A stretch of DNA of 64,000 nucleotides from Chitinophagaceae bacterium (GCA_004297075.1 SCVK01000305.1:1-64000); one strand, 5' to 3'. Positions 27,027 to 36,536 are shown, counted from the first letter of the stretch. Made by a program: numbers and translations. The notes: generated by a model from the letters alone, not told the origin.

Positions 27027-27064
27027 AAAATAACATTCAGTCTTGTTTATATAAACCTATAACA

Positions 27065-27583
27065 ATGAAACAAAAAGTGGAAAGACCCGGTAAACATCAA
27101 AAAAGCCCGGAAAGGGAAGTACAGGAAGTACTGGCGCAATATGTAAGAGCAGCTGATGCGCTGGATGGTGAAAGACTAAGCAATCTATTCATGGCCGATG
27201 GAAAAGTGGAGATCTATGATTTCAATGCCGGCAAGCCCAGACAGTTATTGGTTCTATCCGGTAAACAGGAAATTACCAATGCCATCTCCCACCTGATGAA
27301 AGCGCTCCCGGCCAAAGGCTGAAGTCATCATACTACGCATGATCCTATTATTTCTATTACTGGTGACGAAGCCGAAATGGATGCCCGGTTTATCCGGTTT
27401 GATTCGGTTGGTGCAGAGCAGCCTGAAAACGGCTGGCCCACTGGTACCGTAGGTTTACAAGGGAGTGTAACACCCACAGAATCCGGTTACTATAAGCCTA
27501 CTTTACATAAGATAAATGGTGAATGGAAAATGAGTACCCATCGGATTTACCACGACCTGACATTGGCTGTTCCTGAAAAATAA
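27065..27583 (+). pseudogene. SnoaL/NTF2-like gene interrupted by an in-frame TGA
   Basis: Two pieces in the same frame, ending and resuming around a TGA at 27320-27322. Reading through the stop gives a full NTF2/SnoaL-like protein of about 172 residues: N-terminal ADALDGERLSNLFMADG, then SHHTTHDPIIS, DARFIRF, GWPTGTVG and a final KMSTHRIYHDLTLA. Related proteins usually have Trp at the stop position (a GWSHHTTHD-type segment), so one G-to-A change (TGG to TGA) would explain it. No frameshift is needed. The downstream half has no good start of its own nearby. Probably inactive, or a sequencing error. Confidence 0.8.
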
Positions 27584-27611
27584 ATACTAGAGGAAAGTAT
27601 ACCTTAGCAAT

Positions 27612-28529
27612 ATGGAAAGTGAAAAAAAAATACCGCTTAAACTGAATTCTATTTCTGCTTTACACAAAGTTTTAGGCTTTCCAAAACCATCCCATCCCCT
27701 GATCAGCCTGGTGAATTACGCAGACATTCAAACCCCTTACGAGGAGTGGCCCAAATCTATCCTGCTAAATTTTTATAAAATCTCTTACAAAAAAAGTTTA
27801 ACCGGAAAAATCAAATACGGTCAGGGTTATTATGATTTTGACGAAGGTGGATTGTCGTTTATTTCACCCAACCAGGTCATTGCCTGTGCTGATGATGAGC
27901 AGGATTATTCAGGTTACACGCTGCTGATTCATCCGGATTTTCTGAGAGGTTACCCGCTCGATAATAAGATCAAAACCTTTGGCTTTTTTTCCTATACAGC
28001 AAATGAGGCGCTGTTTCTTTCTGACAGGGAAAAACAGGTTATCCTTTCTGTTTTTGAGAACATCAGGGAAGAACTCGATAACACGATCGATGATTTTAGC
28101 CAGGATCTGGTTATCTCTCATATTGAAGTTCTGCTCAATTATAGTAACCGTTTCTATAAGCGGCAATTCATCACCCGAAAAGCAGTCAATCACGATCTGC
28201 TTGCCAAACTGGAACAGCTGTTGAACAACTATTTTAACAAAGAAGAGTCGCTCAGCAGGGGTCTTCCCACTGTTGAGTACCTGGCAGAGCAGCTCAATCT
28301 TTCGCCCCGTTATCTGAGCGATGTACTCCGTTCTTTAACAGGCCATAATGCACAACAGAAAATTCACGATACACTGATTGAAAAAGCCAAAGAATATCTG
28401 ACGGCAACCAATTTATCTGTTGCAGAAGTTGCCTTTCGGTTAGGATTTGAGCATCCACAGTCATTCAACAAACTGTTTAAGAAAAAAACCAACCAGACAC
28501 CAATAGAATTCAAACACTCTTCCCAGTAA
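27612..28529 (+). CDS. AraC-family transcriptional regulator
   Basis: 305 residues: N-terminal ligand-binding cupin-like domain (YDFDEGGLSFISPNQV) and a C-terminal double helix-turn-helix with YLAEQLNLSPRYLSDVLRSLTG and VAEVAFRLGFEHPQSFNKLFKKKTNQTPIEFK. This is the pattern of AraC/XylS activators. It follows the SDR/NmrA/NTF2 group on the same strand and a second NTF2-like gene follows 9 bp later. It probably controls this operon or a divergent target; the inducer is unknown. Confidence 0.93.
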   Translation: MESEKKIPLKLNSISALHKVLGFPKPSHPLISLVNYADIQTPYEEWPKSILLNFYKISYKKSLTGKIKYGQGYYDFDEGGLSFISPNQVIACADDEQDYSGYTLLIHPDFLRGYPLDNKIKTFGFFSYTANEALFLSDREKQVILSVFENIREELDNTIDDFSQDLVISHIEVLLNYSNRFYKRQFITRKAVNHDLLAKLEQLLNNYFNKEESLSRGLPTVEYLAEQLNLSPRYLSDVLRSLTGHNAQQKIHDTLIEKAKEYLTATNLSVAEVAFRLGFEHPQSFNKLFKKKTNQTPIEFKHSSQ

Positions 28530-28538
28530 ACAACCCGA

Positions 28539-28874
28539 ATGGATATTCAAACATTTATACAAGACTGGTTGGCAGCAGGTAACGCCTATGACATTGATCT
28601 TTATTTGAAACAATACCATAAAGATGCTGTGCTGGATGACCCTTCGGTTGGGCGTTCTTTTGTGGGACACAAAGGGATCCGAAAATATTTTGAGGATTAT
28701 TTCATAGGGTACAAAACACAAACACGGCTTGTTACCTTAGAAATCATCAGTAAGGCCAAAGCCCATATTGAAGTGGAGTTCACCGGAGCGTTTCCTGAGG
28801 GAAAAATAGGAGGACGGTTTGATTTTACATTCAAAGAGGGGAAAATACTATCGGTCAAAGCCGATCTGCTGTAA
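28539..28874 (+). CDS. NTF2/SnoaL-like protein
   Basis: 111 residues of the cone-shaped NTF2-like fold: IQDWLAAGNAYDIDLYLKQYHKDAVLDDPSVGRSFVGHKGIRKYFEDYF is the standard opening, followed by three strands. It has no signal peptide, so it is cytosolic. Nine bp from the AraC gene, so co-transcribed. It may replace or complement the broken NTF2-like gene upstream. The ligand or reaction is unknown. Confidence 0.85.
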   Translation: MDIQTFIQDWLAAGNAYDIDLYLKQYHKDAVLDDPSVGRSFVGHKGIRKYFEDYFIGYKTQTRLVTLEIISKAKAHIEVEFTGAFPEGKIGGRFDFTFKEGKILSVKADLL

Positions 28875-29331
28875 AAGAAACCAAGCCGCAGTCTGAAGGC
28901 TTGGGGCTAAAGCCCGACACCTTAACAAGACACCCAATCCCCATGCTAAAGCATGGGGTTAATATAATTTAGTTGTCTCATTCTCTTTCCCAAAGCCTTC
29001 ACCGAAAAACAACAGCTCCTTTGCAACACCTACCTATCTATAATTCCAGCCTTCATGCTAGGGCAAATTATCATGATAGATTCCCCGGGCTTCAGCCCCA
29101 ACAACAGCCCGGCACTAACGGGCCTACAATATATAAAAGGGGGTACTTATTCCACTCGCTGAAGCGCAGGGTAATAGAAAAAATAGGTTGAGATTGTCGC
29201 ACTGTCCCGCCAACCCCTAACCCCTTACTGCGCGTTTCAACGAGAGGATAACAAGGTCTGATAAAAACGAGCAGGCAGCTGTGTTCTTATGGCGGATTTG
29301 AAACAGAAAAATCAAACATACTTTACAATAC
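28875..29331. repeat. Intergenic repeat island B
   Basis: 457 bp without a gene. It holds GGGCTAAAGCCC (28904-28915), an exact 30-nt copy (28935-28964) of a block from island A with the CCCCATGCTAAAGCATGGGG palindrome, a diverged copy of the 67-nt repeat from about 28980, and GGGCTTCAGCCC near 29087-29099. Confidence 0.8.
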
Positions 29332-31068
29332 CTACCTCGCTGCCGCATAAAAACCGGCACCTACAATATAAGTGGTTCCCTTGTACTGTACTTTCCGCAC
29401 ATACGTGTGTTTCAGTGCCGGTATATTATCGCCGGGGCGGTACCAGTAAAATGACAGCCAGGTACTTCCTTTTTTCAACACTGCATCGCGCTGTTCTTTG
29501 ATGACCAGTTTACCCTTCAGATCGCGCAGGCTCAGCAGGTTCTGACCTTCCAGACCCGGTTGCGCAGCATTTACCAGCTCGGTACCTTTGGTATCCTGCA
29601 CAAACACATACACATTCATAAACACAAAGGGACCCGTTTTACTGCGTAGCTGGTTAAAAGCACCCGCTCCCTGACTGGCAACCAGGTTAGCGGCACGGTT
29701 TACCAGTTCTTCAATAAAGGTTCGGTCCATCTGCATATTATAAATACCGCAACCCAGCAGGTACTGCTCGCCCGAAGGGAAAGTGATGCGTTTAATATAG
29801 GTAGACTTCCAGATAGGAAAAATATCGCCCGGTTCCGGATAGAGATAATGGATCCAACCTTCACCCCCGGGGGTGGCCCCGGTTTCAATACACATCTGTC
29901 CAATAGGTCTACCCTGTACATCTTTTAAGCGGCTCACATCCATTCCTTCACCGGCCGGGTTGGCGGCGTGAAAGATCCTGGTGCCATCTAGTGTCCACAA
30001 AAAGAAATAAGTATCATCATGAAACCAACGCGATCCTTTTTCTCTGAATGCGGGCAGGGCTTTTTCTCCCTGCTGTTCCATGAGCTTTGCCGCATCGCGC
30101 ACCAGGGTCAGCAATTCGGCGGCACTCATTTTGGGGGTTGTTTTTGTTGCTTTGGGCGCATCGGCCAGGTAAACGCCGCAACCCACCAGCACCCATTGGT
30201 TACCCATTTTTGCTTTGCTTACATAAGTCGCTTTTTCTGTTGAGATGCTCTCTCCGGGTTTGGGCCACAGATAGTTTACCCAACCGGAACCACTGCTTTT
30301 CAGTTTAGCCAGCATTTCTCTTACCAGGTATTTTCCTTCCGTGTCTTTCAGGTCAAGCAGGTTTCGGCCCTCCAGATTGGGAAAAGCAGGATTTACCAGT
30401 TCTACCCCGTTGGTATCGGTTACAAAAATGTAAGCGTCTTTCATCATATACGGACCGGCAGGATCGTGAAACAACGCAAAAGCCTCTTTCCCCTTTTTCT
30501 CAATATCGGCCACTGCATCGTTCACTGCATCTACCACAAATTCGCGTTCCATGCGGTCGTTGTACATGCCACTGGCCACAATATATTCTTTGCCGGAACC
30601 GGTACTGATCCGCATGGCATAGGTACTCTTCCAGCGGGGAAGCGGCGAACCCGGAACCGGCCACTGGTAATGATACCAGCCGGCATGCTGGTGCTTGTGG
30701 TTATAGGTTACCGCCAGCAGTCCACGGATAATAGGCTTGTTGTTAATGTCTTTCAGATCCAGCGTATTATTTCCTTCCAGTGCCCGATCGGGGTGTACGA
30801 GCATATTGCCCCGGGTATCCAGCACAAAAACATAAGACTCGCCCCTTCTCCATTCACTGCCTTCTGTTCTGAAGTCTTTAAATGCCGCTTCGCCCCTGGC
30901 GAGGAGATGGGCTGCTGCATTTTTAACCAGACTCACTAACTGCCGAGTCGTATCATATTGATAATAACCGGTAGCTGCCTTGCTGCTGGTTTGCTGCGCA
31001 GAAGTTTGTGCCTTACCGGACATGGAAAAAGAAAGCACTGTCAGCATCAGCAGGATACATTTTTTCAT
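29332..31068 (-). CDS. Secreted protein of four tandem Cache-like domains
   Basis: Signal peptide (MKKCILLMLTVLSFSMSGKAQ) then four homologous repeats of about 130-140 residues. Each repeat has an amphipathic helix (SLVKNAAAHLLARG), YxFVxDxxGxxLxHP, an EGxNLLDLKDxxGK segment, a GWxxYxWPxPG turn and a final TYxxxxxxxGxxYxVxxGxY. This is the single-Cache sensor module of chemoreceptors and kinases, but here there is no TM helix after the signal and no output domain. Inference: a soluble periplasmic small-molecule binding protein. I start at the ATG before the signal peptide, although the frame is open 180 bp upstream. Confidence 0.85.
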   Translation of the reverse strand: MKKCILLMLTVLSFSMSGKAQTSAQQTSSKAATGYYQYDTTRQLVSLVKNAAAHLLARGEAAFKDFRTEGSEWRRGESYVFVLDTRGNMLVHPDRALEGNNTLDLKDINNKPIIRGLLAVTYNHKHQHAGWYHYQWPVPGSPLPRWKSTYAMRISTGSGKEYIVASGMYNDRMEREFVVDAVNDAVADIEKKGKEAFALFHDPAGPYMMKDAYIFVTDTNGVELVNPAFPNLEGRNLLDLKDTEGKYLVREMLAKLKSSGSGWVNYLWPKPGESISTEKATYVSKAKMGNQWVLVGCGVYLADAPKATKTTPKMSAAELLTLVRDAAKLMEQQGEKALPAFREKGSRWFHDDTYFFLWTLDGTRIFHAANPAGEGMDVSRLKDVQGRPIGQMCIETGATPGGEGWIHYLYPEPGDIFPIWKSTYIKRITFPSGEQYLLGCGIYNMQMDRTFIEELVNRAANLVASQGAGAFNQLRSKTGPFVFMNVYVFVQDTKGTELVNAAQPGLEGQNLLSLRDLKGKLVIKEQRDAVLKKGSTWLSFYWYRPGDNIPALKHTYVRKVQYKGTTYIVGAGFYAAAR

Positions 31069-31407
31069 AACCCTGATTTTAGTATGCTTTGCAGAAGATT
31101 GGCGAACAGATAACCCATGCTGCCTCTTACAACCTAAGCAACCATGAAAAATAAATATGATTGTAGTGCAGAAAATTAACCCACGACAAAGAATTGTTGA
31201 GAGTGCCGGTTGGGTAGTTGTAGTAGTACCTGCTATAAAGTTACTCACTAATCGGCAGGATTTAGTAGAAAATATTGCTACCTAAAAGGCCGGGAATTTG
31301 TAGGGAGAGGCCTGTTGTTATACAATTGGTTATTAGCCTGTTCTGGATTTATCGTCGCCATAGTGGCCGGAAATGGGAACAGAAGAACAAGGAACAGACA
31401 AATGAAA

Positions 31408-31446
31408 AACCCGGAACACAGAACGCTAAACCGCAAGTTCCGGGTT
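31408..31446. repeat. Inverted repeat AACCCGGAAC/GTTCCGGGTT
   Basis: Perfect 10-bp arms with a 19-nt loop, about 45 bp before the Ada-like gene, in a 424-bp gap that otherwise holds nothing I can identify. Operator or attenuator possible, or chance. Confidence 0.45.
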
Positions 31447-31492
31447 GTAACCTCAACAATTCCATCCCATATTTGTAATACAATTATCTGTC

Positions 31493-31741
31493 TTGCAAAA
31501 AAACGATCAATTGGACGACGCTACCATCCGAAGCCTGATCAGGCAAAAAAAGATTCATCTCGGCGGTAACAGCAAATTGCGGATTTATGGTATTTTATCT
31601 TGCAGGTCGGGCAAAAAGATGAAACGGGAAAACCGGGTTTTCTTTGCATCGGAAGAAGATGCCATCGCAAACGGCTACCGGCCCTGCGCACATTGTATGA
31701 GGGCCGCTTATCAAAATTGGAAAAATGAATCTGTTCAGTAA
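31493..31741 (+). CDS. Small Ada-type metal-binding domain protein
   Basis: 82 residues resembling only the N-terminal zinc domain of Ada: KLRIYGILSCRSGKKMKREN, then NRVFFASEEDAIANGYRPCAHCM. The RPCxxC pair is kept; near the first site only one Cys is present instead of the CxxxC of Ada, and by spacing the missing one may be the methyl-accepting Cys. No AraC or methyltransferase domain is fused. The start must be a TTG, since no ATG precedes the domain. It overlaps the alkB-like gene by 17 bp, pointing to a shared role in alkylation repair or sensing. Confidence 0.75.
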   Translation: MQKNDQLDDATIRSLIRQKKIHLGGNSKLRIYGILSCRSGKKMKRENRVFFASEEDAIANGYRPCAHCMRAAYQNWKNESVQ

Positions 31742-32324
31742 CGAAAACACCAATCTCTTACCCAAAGACGGCACCGTACATTATTACGGCAAACTGCTGA
31801 ACCGCAGCACAGCCGATCAGTACCTGCAGGTATTGCTGAACAATATTGAATGGAAGAATGATGAAGCCATCCTCTTCGGCAAACGTATCATCACCAAACG
31901 CAAAGTGGCCTGGTATGGCGACCGCGCTTTTGAATACAGGTACTCCAACAATACCAAAAAAGCCCTGCCCTGGACGCCGGAACTGCTGCAGCTGAAACAA
32001 CTGGTGGAAGAAAAAACCGGCGAAACCTTTAATTCCTGCCTGCTCAACCTCTACCATACCGGCGAGGAAGGCATGGCCTGGCATAGCGATGGTGAAAAGG
32101 ACCTGAAAAAAGATGGCGCCATTGGCTCTTTAAGTTTTGGTGCAGAGCGTAAGTTTGCGTTTAAACACAAGACCAGTGGCGAAACCGTATCGCTGGTACT
32201 GGAGCACGGCAGTTTACTCGTAATGAAAGATACCACCCAAACCTACTGGCTGCACCGCTTACCACCCACCAAACAAACCCGCCGGCCCCGGGTAAATCTT
32301 ACATTCAGGACCATTACAGGGTAA
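31725..32324 (+). CDS. AlkB-like 2-oxoglutarate/Fe(II) dioxygenase
   Basis: 199-residue dioxygenase of the AlkB family, which removes alkyl groups from DNA or RNA bases by oxidation. Iron ligands: His and Asp in WHSDGE and His in HRLPPT; 2-oxoglutarate is held by Arg in RPRVNLTFR. The nucleotide-recognition lid (VAWYGDRAFEYRYS) resembles ALKBH2/3-type proteins. The start ATG lies inside the upstream Ada-like gene, so translation is coupled. Complete and probably active. Confidence 0.93.
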   Translation: MNLFSNENTNLLPKDGTVHYYGKLLNRSTADQYLQVLLNNIEWKNDEAILFGKRIITKRKVAWYGDRAFEYRYSNNTKKALPWTPELLQLKQLVEEKTGETFNSCLLNLYHTGEEGMAWHSDGEKDLKKDGAIGSLSFGAERKFAFKHKTSGETVSLVLEHGSLLVMKDTTQTYWLHRLPPTKQTRRPRVNLTFRTITG

Positions 32325-32417
32325 GTGAGGGGATGAACAGGGTTTGCACGGGTTGATGGGAGAATGGGTTATGAGCCCTCACAAAAAACCTTATCTTACT
32401 ATACCAAATCCCTTACC

Positions 32418-34550
32418 ATGCTTAAGAAAATATTACCCTTGCTTACGGGTGTGCTCTTTTTTTCCTGCAAAAACGATTCTACCGATTTTAAAATGATTGA
32501 AGTGAAATATCCGGCAACCAAAAAAGACAGTACTGTTAAAGACGATTATTTCGGAACCATCGTAGCCGACCCCTATCGCTGGCTCGAGAATGATACCAGT
32601 GCAGAAACCGCCGCCTGGGTAGCTGCAGAGAACGAAGTAACCCAGGGTTACCTGAAACAGATCCCCTTCCGCGAAGCCATTGGCAAACGGTATGAACACC
32701 TGTTTAATTATGAAAAATTTTCCGCCCCCACCCGGGAAGGAAAATATAATTACTATTCTAAAAATTCCGGCCTGCAGAATCAGTATGTATTATACCGTGA
32801 GCCTGTGGATGGTGGCGCTGCAGAACTGTTTCTGGATCCCAACAGCTTTTCAAAAGATGGTACCACATCGCTGTCCAATATCAGTTTTTCAAAAGACGGA
32901 TCCATGGCAGCTTATAATATTTCGGAAGGGGGCAGCGACTGGCAGAAGATCATTGTAATGGACGCCATCAACAAAAAACAGGTGGGCGATACCATGCAGG
33001 ATATCAAATTCAGCGGCGCTACCTGGAAAGGCAATGAAGGATTTTTTTACAGCACGTACGAACGACCCAAAGAAGGTAGTTTTCTGGCGGGTAAAACAGA
33101 CAATCACCAACTCTATTTTCACAAAGTTGGCACCGCACAAAATACGGATAAGCTGATCTATGCAGGTAAAAACGAATCTATCCGGTATATCGGTGCAACG
33201 GTTAGCGAGAACCAGAAATGGCTCTTTATCTATGCTGCCAATTCTACCTATGGCAATAGTCTATTGGTAATGGATCTTACCCAACCATCGGCACCTGTAA
33301 AAACACTGGTGGCCGACAGGAACAACCAGCACACCGTAGTAGATGTGGATGATCGTTATTTTTATATTCAGACAGACAGAAATGCACCAACCGGAAAATT
33401 AATGCTGGCACCCATCGCCACACCCGAAGAAAGCAACTGGAAAACACTGATAGAAGCCAAACCGGAAGTGTTGAGCGCATCTGCCGCAGGCGGATCCCTT
33501 TTTTGTTCTTACCTGAAAGATGCCGTTAGCAAAGTGTATCAATACGACAGAACCGGAAAACAGATCCGCGAAATCACACTACCGGGCCTGGGCAGCGCCA
33601 GTGGTTTTTCCGGAAAACAGGATGATACAGAATTGTTTTATGGCTATACCAGTTATACCACGCCTTACTCTATTTATAAAATGAATATCGCCACTGGTAA
33701 AACCAGCCTGTACAAACAGCCCAAACTTGATTTTAATCTGGATGAATATGAATCCAAACAGGTATTTTATCCTTCTAAAGACGGCACAAAAATTCCGATG
33801 ATCATTACCTACAAAAAAGGAATGGAGCTGAACGGAAAGAACCCCTGTCTGATGTATGCCTATGGTGGATTCAGTGTAAGTGTGACGCCCTTCTTCAGCA
33901 CATCGAATATGATTTTGCTGGAAAATGGTGGTGTATTTGCGGTACCCAATCTGCGCGGCGGCGGCGAATATGGTGAAGTCTGGCACGAACAGGGCATCAA
34001 AACAAAAAAGCAAAATGTGTTTGATGATTTTATCGCTGCAGCAAAATACCTCACAGATAATAAATACACATCCAGAGAAAAACTGGCCATTGAAGGGGGT
34101 AGTAACGGTGGACTGCTGATTGGTGCCTGTATTACCCAGCAACCAGACATGTGTAAAGTAGCGTTTCCGGCAGTGGGTGTGATGGATATGTTGCGTTATC
34201 ACCGCTTTACCGCAGGTGCGGGCTGGGCCTATGATTATGGTACATCGGCAGATAGTAAAGAAATGTTCAACTACCTGTACGGTTATTCGCCGGTGCACAA
34301 TGTAAAACCCGCTGCCTATCCTGCCACGCTCATTACTACCGCCGATCATGACGACCGCGTGGTACCGGCCCACTCATTCAAGTTTGCCGCCCATATGCAG
34401 GAAAACCAAACAGGCAGCAATCCGGTATTGATCAGAATAGAAACCAAAGCGGGCCACGGTGCGGGTAAAAGTACCCAACAGATCATTGCCGAAACAACGG
34501 ATAAATGGAGTTTCATGTTTTATAATATGCAGGTCCAGCCAAAATATTGA
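32418..34550 (+). CDS. Prolyl oligopeptidase family serine peptidase (lipoprotein)
   Basis: About 710 residues. Lipobox FFSC at the end of the signal sequence, N-terminal propeller (DPYRWLENDTSAETAAWV is the classic opening), then the S9A hydrolase domain with nucleophile in EGGSNGGLLIGA, Asp in TTADHDDRVVPAHS and His in KAGHGAGKST. Cleaves peptides after Pro; here it would act at the periplasmic side. The chosen ATG starts the lipoprotein signal; the frame is open 54 bp upstream. Confidence 0.95.
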   Translation: MLKKILPLLTGVLFFSCKNDSTDFKMIEVKYPATKKDSTVKDDYFGTIVADPYRWLENDTSAETAAWVAAENEVTQGYLKQIPFREAIGKRYEHLFNYEKFSAPTREGKYNYYSKNSGLQNQYVLYREPVDGGAAELFLDPNSFSKDGTTSLSNISFSKDGSMAAYNISEGGSDWQKIIVMDAINKKQVGDTMQDIKFSGATWKGNEGFFYSTYERPKEGSFLAGKTDNHQLYFHKVGTAQNTDKLIYAGKNESIRYIGATVSENQKWLFIYAANSTYGNSLLVMDLTQPSAPVKTLVADRNNQHTVVDVDDRYFYIQTDRNAPTGKLMLAPIATPEESNWKTLIEAKPEVLSASAAGGSLFCSYLKDAVSKVYQYDRTGKQIREITLPGLGSASGFSGKQDDTELFYGYTSYTTPYSIYKMNIATGKTSLYKQPKLDFNLDEYESKQVFYPSKDGTKIPMIITYKKGMELNGKNPCLMYAYGGFSVSVTPFFSTSNMILLENGGVFAVPNLRGGGEYGEVWHEQGIKTKKQNVFDDFIAAAKYLTDNKYTSREKLAIEGGSNGGLLIGACITQQPDMCKVAFPAVGVMDMLRYHRFTAGAGWAYDYGTSADSKEMFNYLYGYSPVHNVKPAAYPATLITTADHDDRVVPAHSFKFAAHMQENQTGSNPVLIRIETKAGHGAGKSTQQIIAETTDKWSFMFYNMQVQPKY

Positions 34551-34614
34551 TACGCAGCAAACCTATAAAACGATGAAACGGCATAGTCTCTCACTCACTC
34601 CTTACATTCAACGC

Positions 34615-35082
34615 ATGAAAAAAACAATCGCCTGTATTTTGCTGATCAGTGTTGTAAGCTCCTGCACCAGCAAAACAGAAAAACAAAGCGGTCCCGAACC
34701 CCTTCCCATCATCGGAACCTGGCAATTGCTCAGTGGTACACTGATCGAAAAAGGAGATACGGTGGTAACGGATTATACAAAGGGCCGTTCCTTTATCAAG
34801 ATCATTAACGCCACCCATTTTTCATTTACCCAACATGATCTGAACAAAGGGCAGGGCAGCGACGCGTCTTTTTCTGCAGGCGCCGGAACCTATACCCTTA
34901 AGGATAGCACTTATACCGAACACCTCACTTACTGCAGCGATCGCGCCTGGGAGGGTCATGATTTCAGCTTTACCCTCACCCTGCAGAGCGATACCCTTAC
35001 CCAACGCGGCGTAGAAATAGTAGAAGCCACCGGCGTTAACCGCTTGAACATAGAAAAATATGTGCGGGTGAAAAATCAATAA
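34615..35082 (+). CDS. Small lipoprotein, lipocalin-like
   Basis: 155 residues with lipobox VVSSC and a mature beta-rich domain: IIGTWQLLSGTLIEKGDTV, FIKIINATHFSFTQHD, GAGTYTLKDSTYTEHLTYC and a closing VRVKN. The GTWQL opening with alternating strands is typical of small lipocalin-like domains of Bacteroidota. No function is known. Three in-frame starts exist upstream; the last ATG gives a normal lipoprotein signal. Confidence 0.75.
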   Translation: MKKTIACILLISVVSSCTSKTEKQSGPEPLPIIGTWQLLSGTLIEKGDTVVTDYTKGRSFIKIINATHFSFTQHDLNKGQGSDASFSAGAGTYTLKDSTYTEHLTYCSDRAWEGHDFSFTLTLQSDTLTQRGVEIVEATGVNRLNIEKYVRVKNQ

Positions 35083-35083
35083 C

Positions 35084-36364
35084 TCAGACAAACTGAAAAT
35101 ATAACAAACCAACCGCCGCTGCGGTCATCACTACCAGCGTAATGACACCGAGTACATTGGAGAGTCTGGAATTGGTATGCTCGCCCATAATGCTTTTGTT
35201 ATTGGCAATATGCAGGATGATCGCGATCAGCACCGGCGCGGTTAATCCATATAAGATAGCCGTATAGATCAGCGCCTGGATCGGCGTAATACCCACAAAA
35301 TTCAGCGAGAGCCCTACCAGCAGTGAAACAACGATGGATATATAAAAGCCTTTTGCCTGCGGAAATTTTTTATCTAATCCCGCTTTCCAGCCAAAGGTTT
35401 CTGCCAGCATATACGATTGCGCACCGGCCAGCACCGGTATGGCGAGAAAGCCCGTACCAATTACGCCGATCGTAAAAATGAGGTAAGTGAGTTTACCAGC
35501 TAATGGTTCCAATGCTTTGGCGGCCTGGTCTACCGTATCTATCTGGCGGATCCCCGCTTTGTATAACACGGCACCAGCCGTAAGAATGATAAAGAACATA
35601 ACAAGGTTAGAGAGCGCCATGCCCAGGTTCACATCCAGCTTCATGTTATCGAGGATCTGTTTGTCAACCACCACTTTTTTTCTTTTGTGCGCAATATCTT
35701 CTGCTTCCATGGTGGCCTGCCAGAAAAACAAATAAGGCGAAATAGTGGTGCCCAATATACCCACCAGTATGGCGAGAAAAGCTTTGTTGAACTGGATCTG
35801 CGGAATGAATGCACCCTTCAACACTTCGCTCCAATCCTGTTCAACCATAAAGGGTACCAGTATATATAACAACAACGAAAGACATAGCCATTTGAGAATA
35901 GCGGCCAGTTTGCGGTAAGAGAACTGGATGATCACGAACATCAGTATAGCTGTAACCGACACACAATACACGGTTTCCGGAATACCGGGATACAGCATAT
36001 GCGCCACTGCCCCCATGCTCTGTATATCGGAGCCGATATTTAAGGTGATGGCAGGAAAACCAAAAAGCAGCATCAGGTACAATACCGGTTTGGGGTAATG
36101 ATTTTTCAGCGTTACCGTTAAACCCTTCGAGGTTACCAGCCCGATCCTCGCACACATGGCCTGTATGGCCGCCATCATGGGAAAAGTGAACAAGGCCGTC
36201 CACAAAGTAGCATACCCGAACTGTGCCCCCGCCTGCGAATAAGTGGCAATACCGGAAGGATCATCATCACTGGCGCCCGTTACCAGTCCCGGACCCAGCG
36301 AGCGCAGGATCTTTTTCCAGTTGGTTTTGGTTTGTCGTTTCCTTTCTGTTGGTGATAATGGCAT
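35084..36364 (-). CDS. NRAMP-family metal transporter with non-canonical metal site
   Basis: 426 residues and about 11 TM helices, a LeuT-fold metal/proton transporter. TM1 carries DDDPSGIATYSQAG in place of the usual DPGN motif. TM6 has GTTISPYLFFWQA and no MPH motif, so the methionine that selects transition metals seems absent. These changes recall the NRAMP-related branch for which Mg2+ transport has been shown in a bacterial member; whether this protein belongs there is inference. It ends 2 bp from the convergent lipocalin-like gene. Confidence 0.88.
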   Translation of the reverse strand: MPLSPTERKRQTKTNWKKILRSLGPGLVTGASDDDPSGIATYSQAGAQFGYATLWTALFTFPMMAAIQAMCARIGLVTSKGLTVTLKNHYPKPVLYLMLLFGFPAITLNIGSDIQSMGAVAHMLYPGIPETVYCVSVTAILMFVIIQFSYRKLAAILKWLCLSLLLYILVPFMVEQDWSEVLKGAFIPQIQFNKAFLAILVGILGTTISPYLFFWQATMEAEDIAHKRKKVVVDKQILDNMKLDVNLGMALSNLVMFFIILTAGAVLYKAGIRQIDTVDQAAKALEPLAGKLTYLIFTIGVIGTGFLAIPVLAGAQSYMLAETFGWKAGLDKKFPQAKGFYISIVVSLLVGLSLNFVGITPIQALIYTAILYGLTAPVLIAIILHIANNKSIMGEHTNSRLSNVLGVITLVVMTAAAVGLLYFQFV

Positions 36365-36536
36365 ATTTCCTTTTCTGAAGATCCTGGCAACGGTTATGAG
36401 GATACTCTTTTCTTTACAAACGTTATCTGCTACTAAAATTACGCATTCTTTAGGTTACGCTTACCGCTATCTAATAGACGAAGGCCATACGCTATTGTAT
36501 GGCCTTCCGGATAATGGTAATAAAACGGGCTTGCGG

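Noticed and set aside
27065-27583. TGA read as selenocysteine or tryptophan
   Set aside because: Other genes in the window (for example DUF2480 and the HEAT-repeat gene) end in TGA, I see no recoding element, and related proteins point to a simple TGG-to-TGA change.
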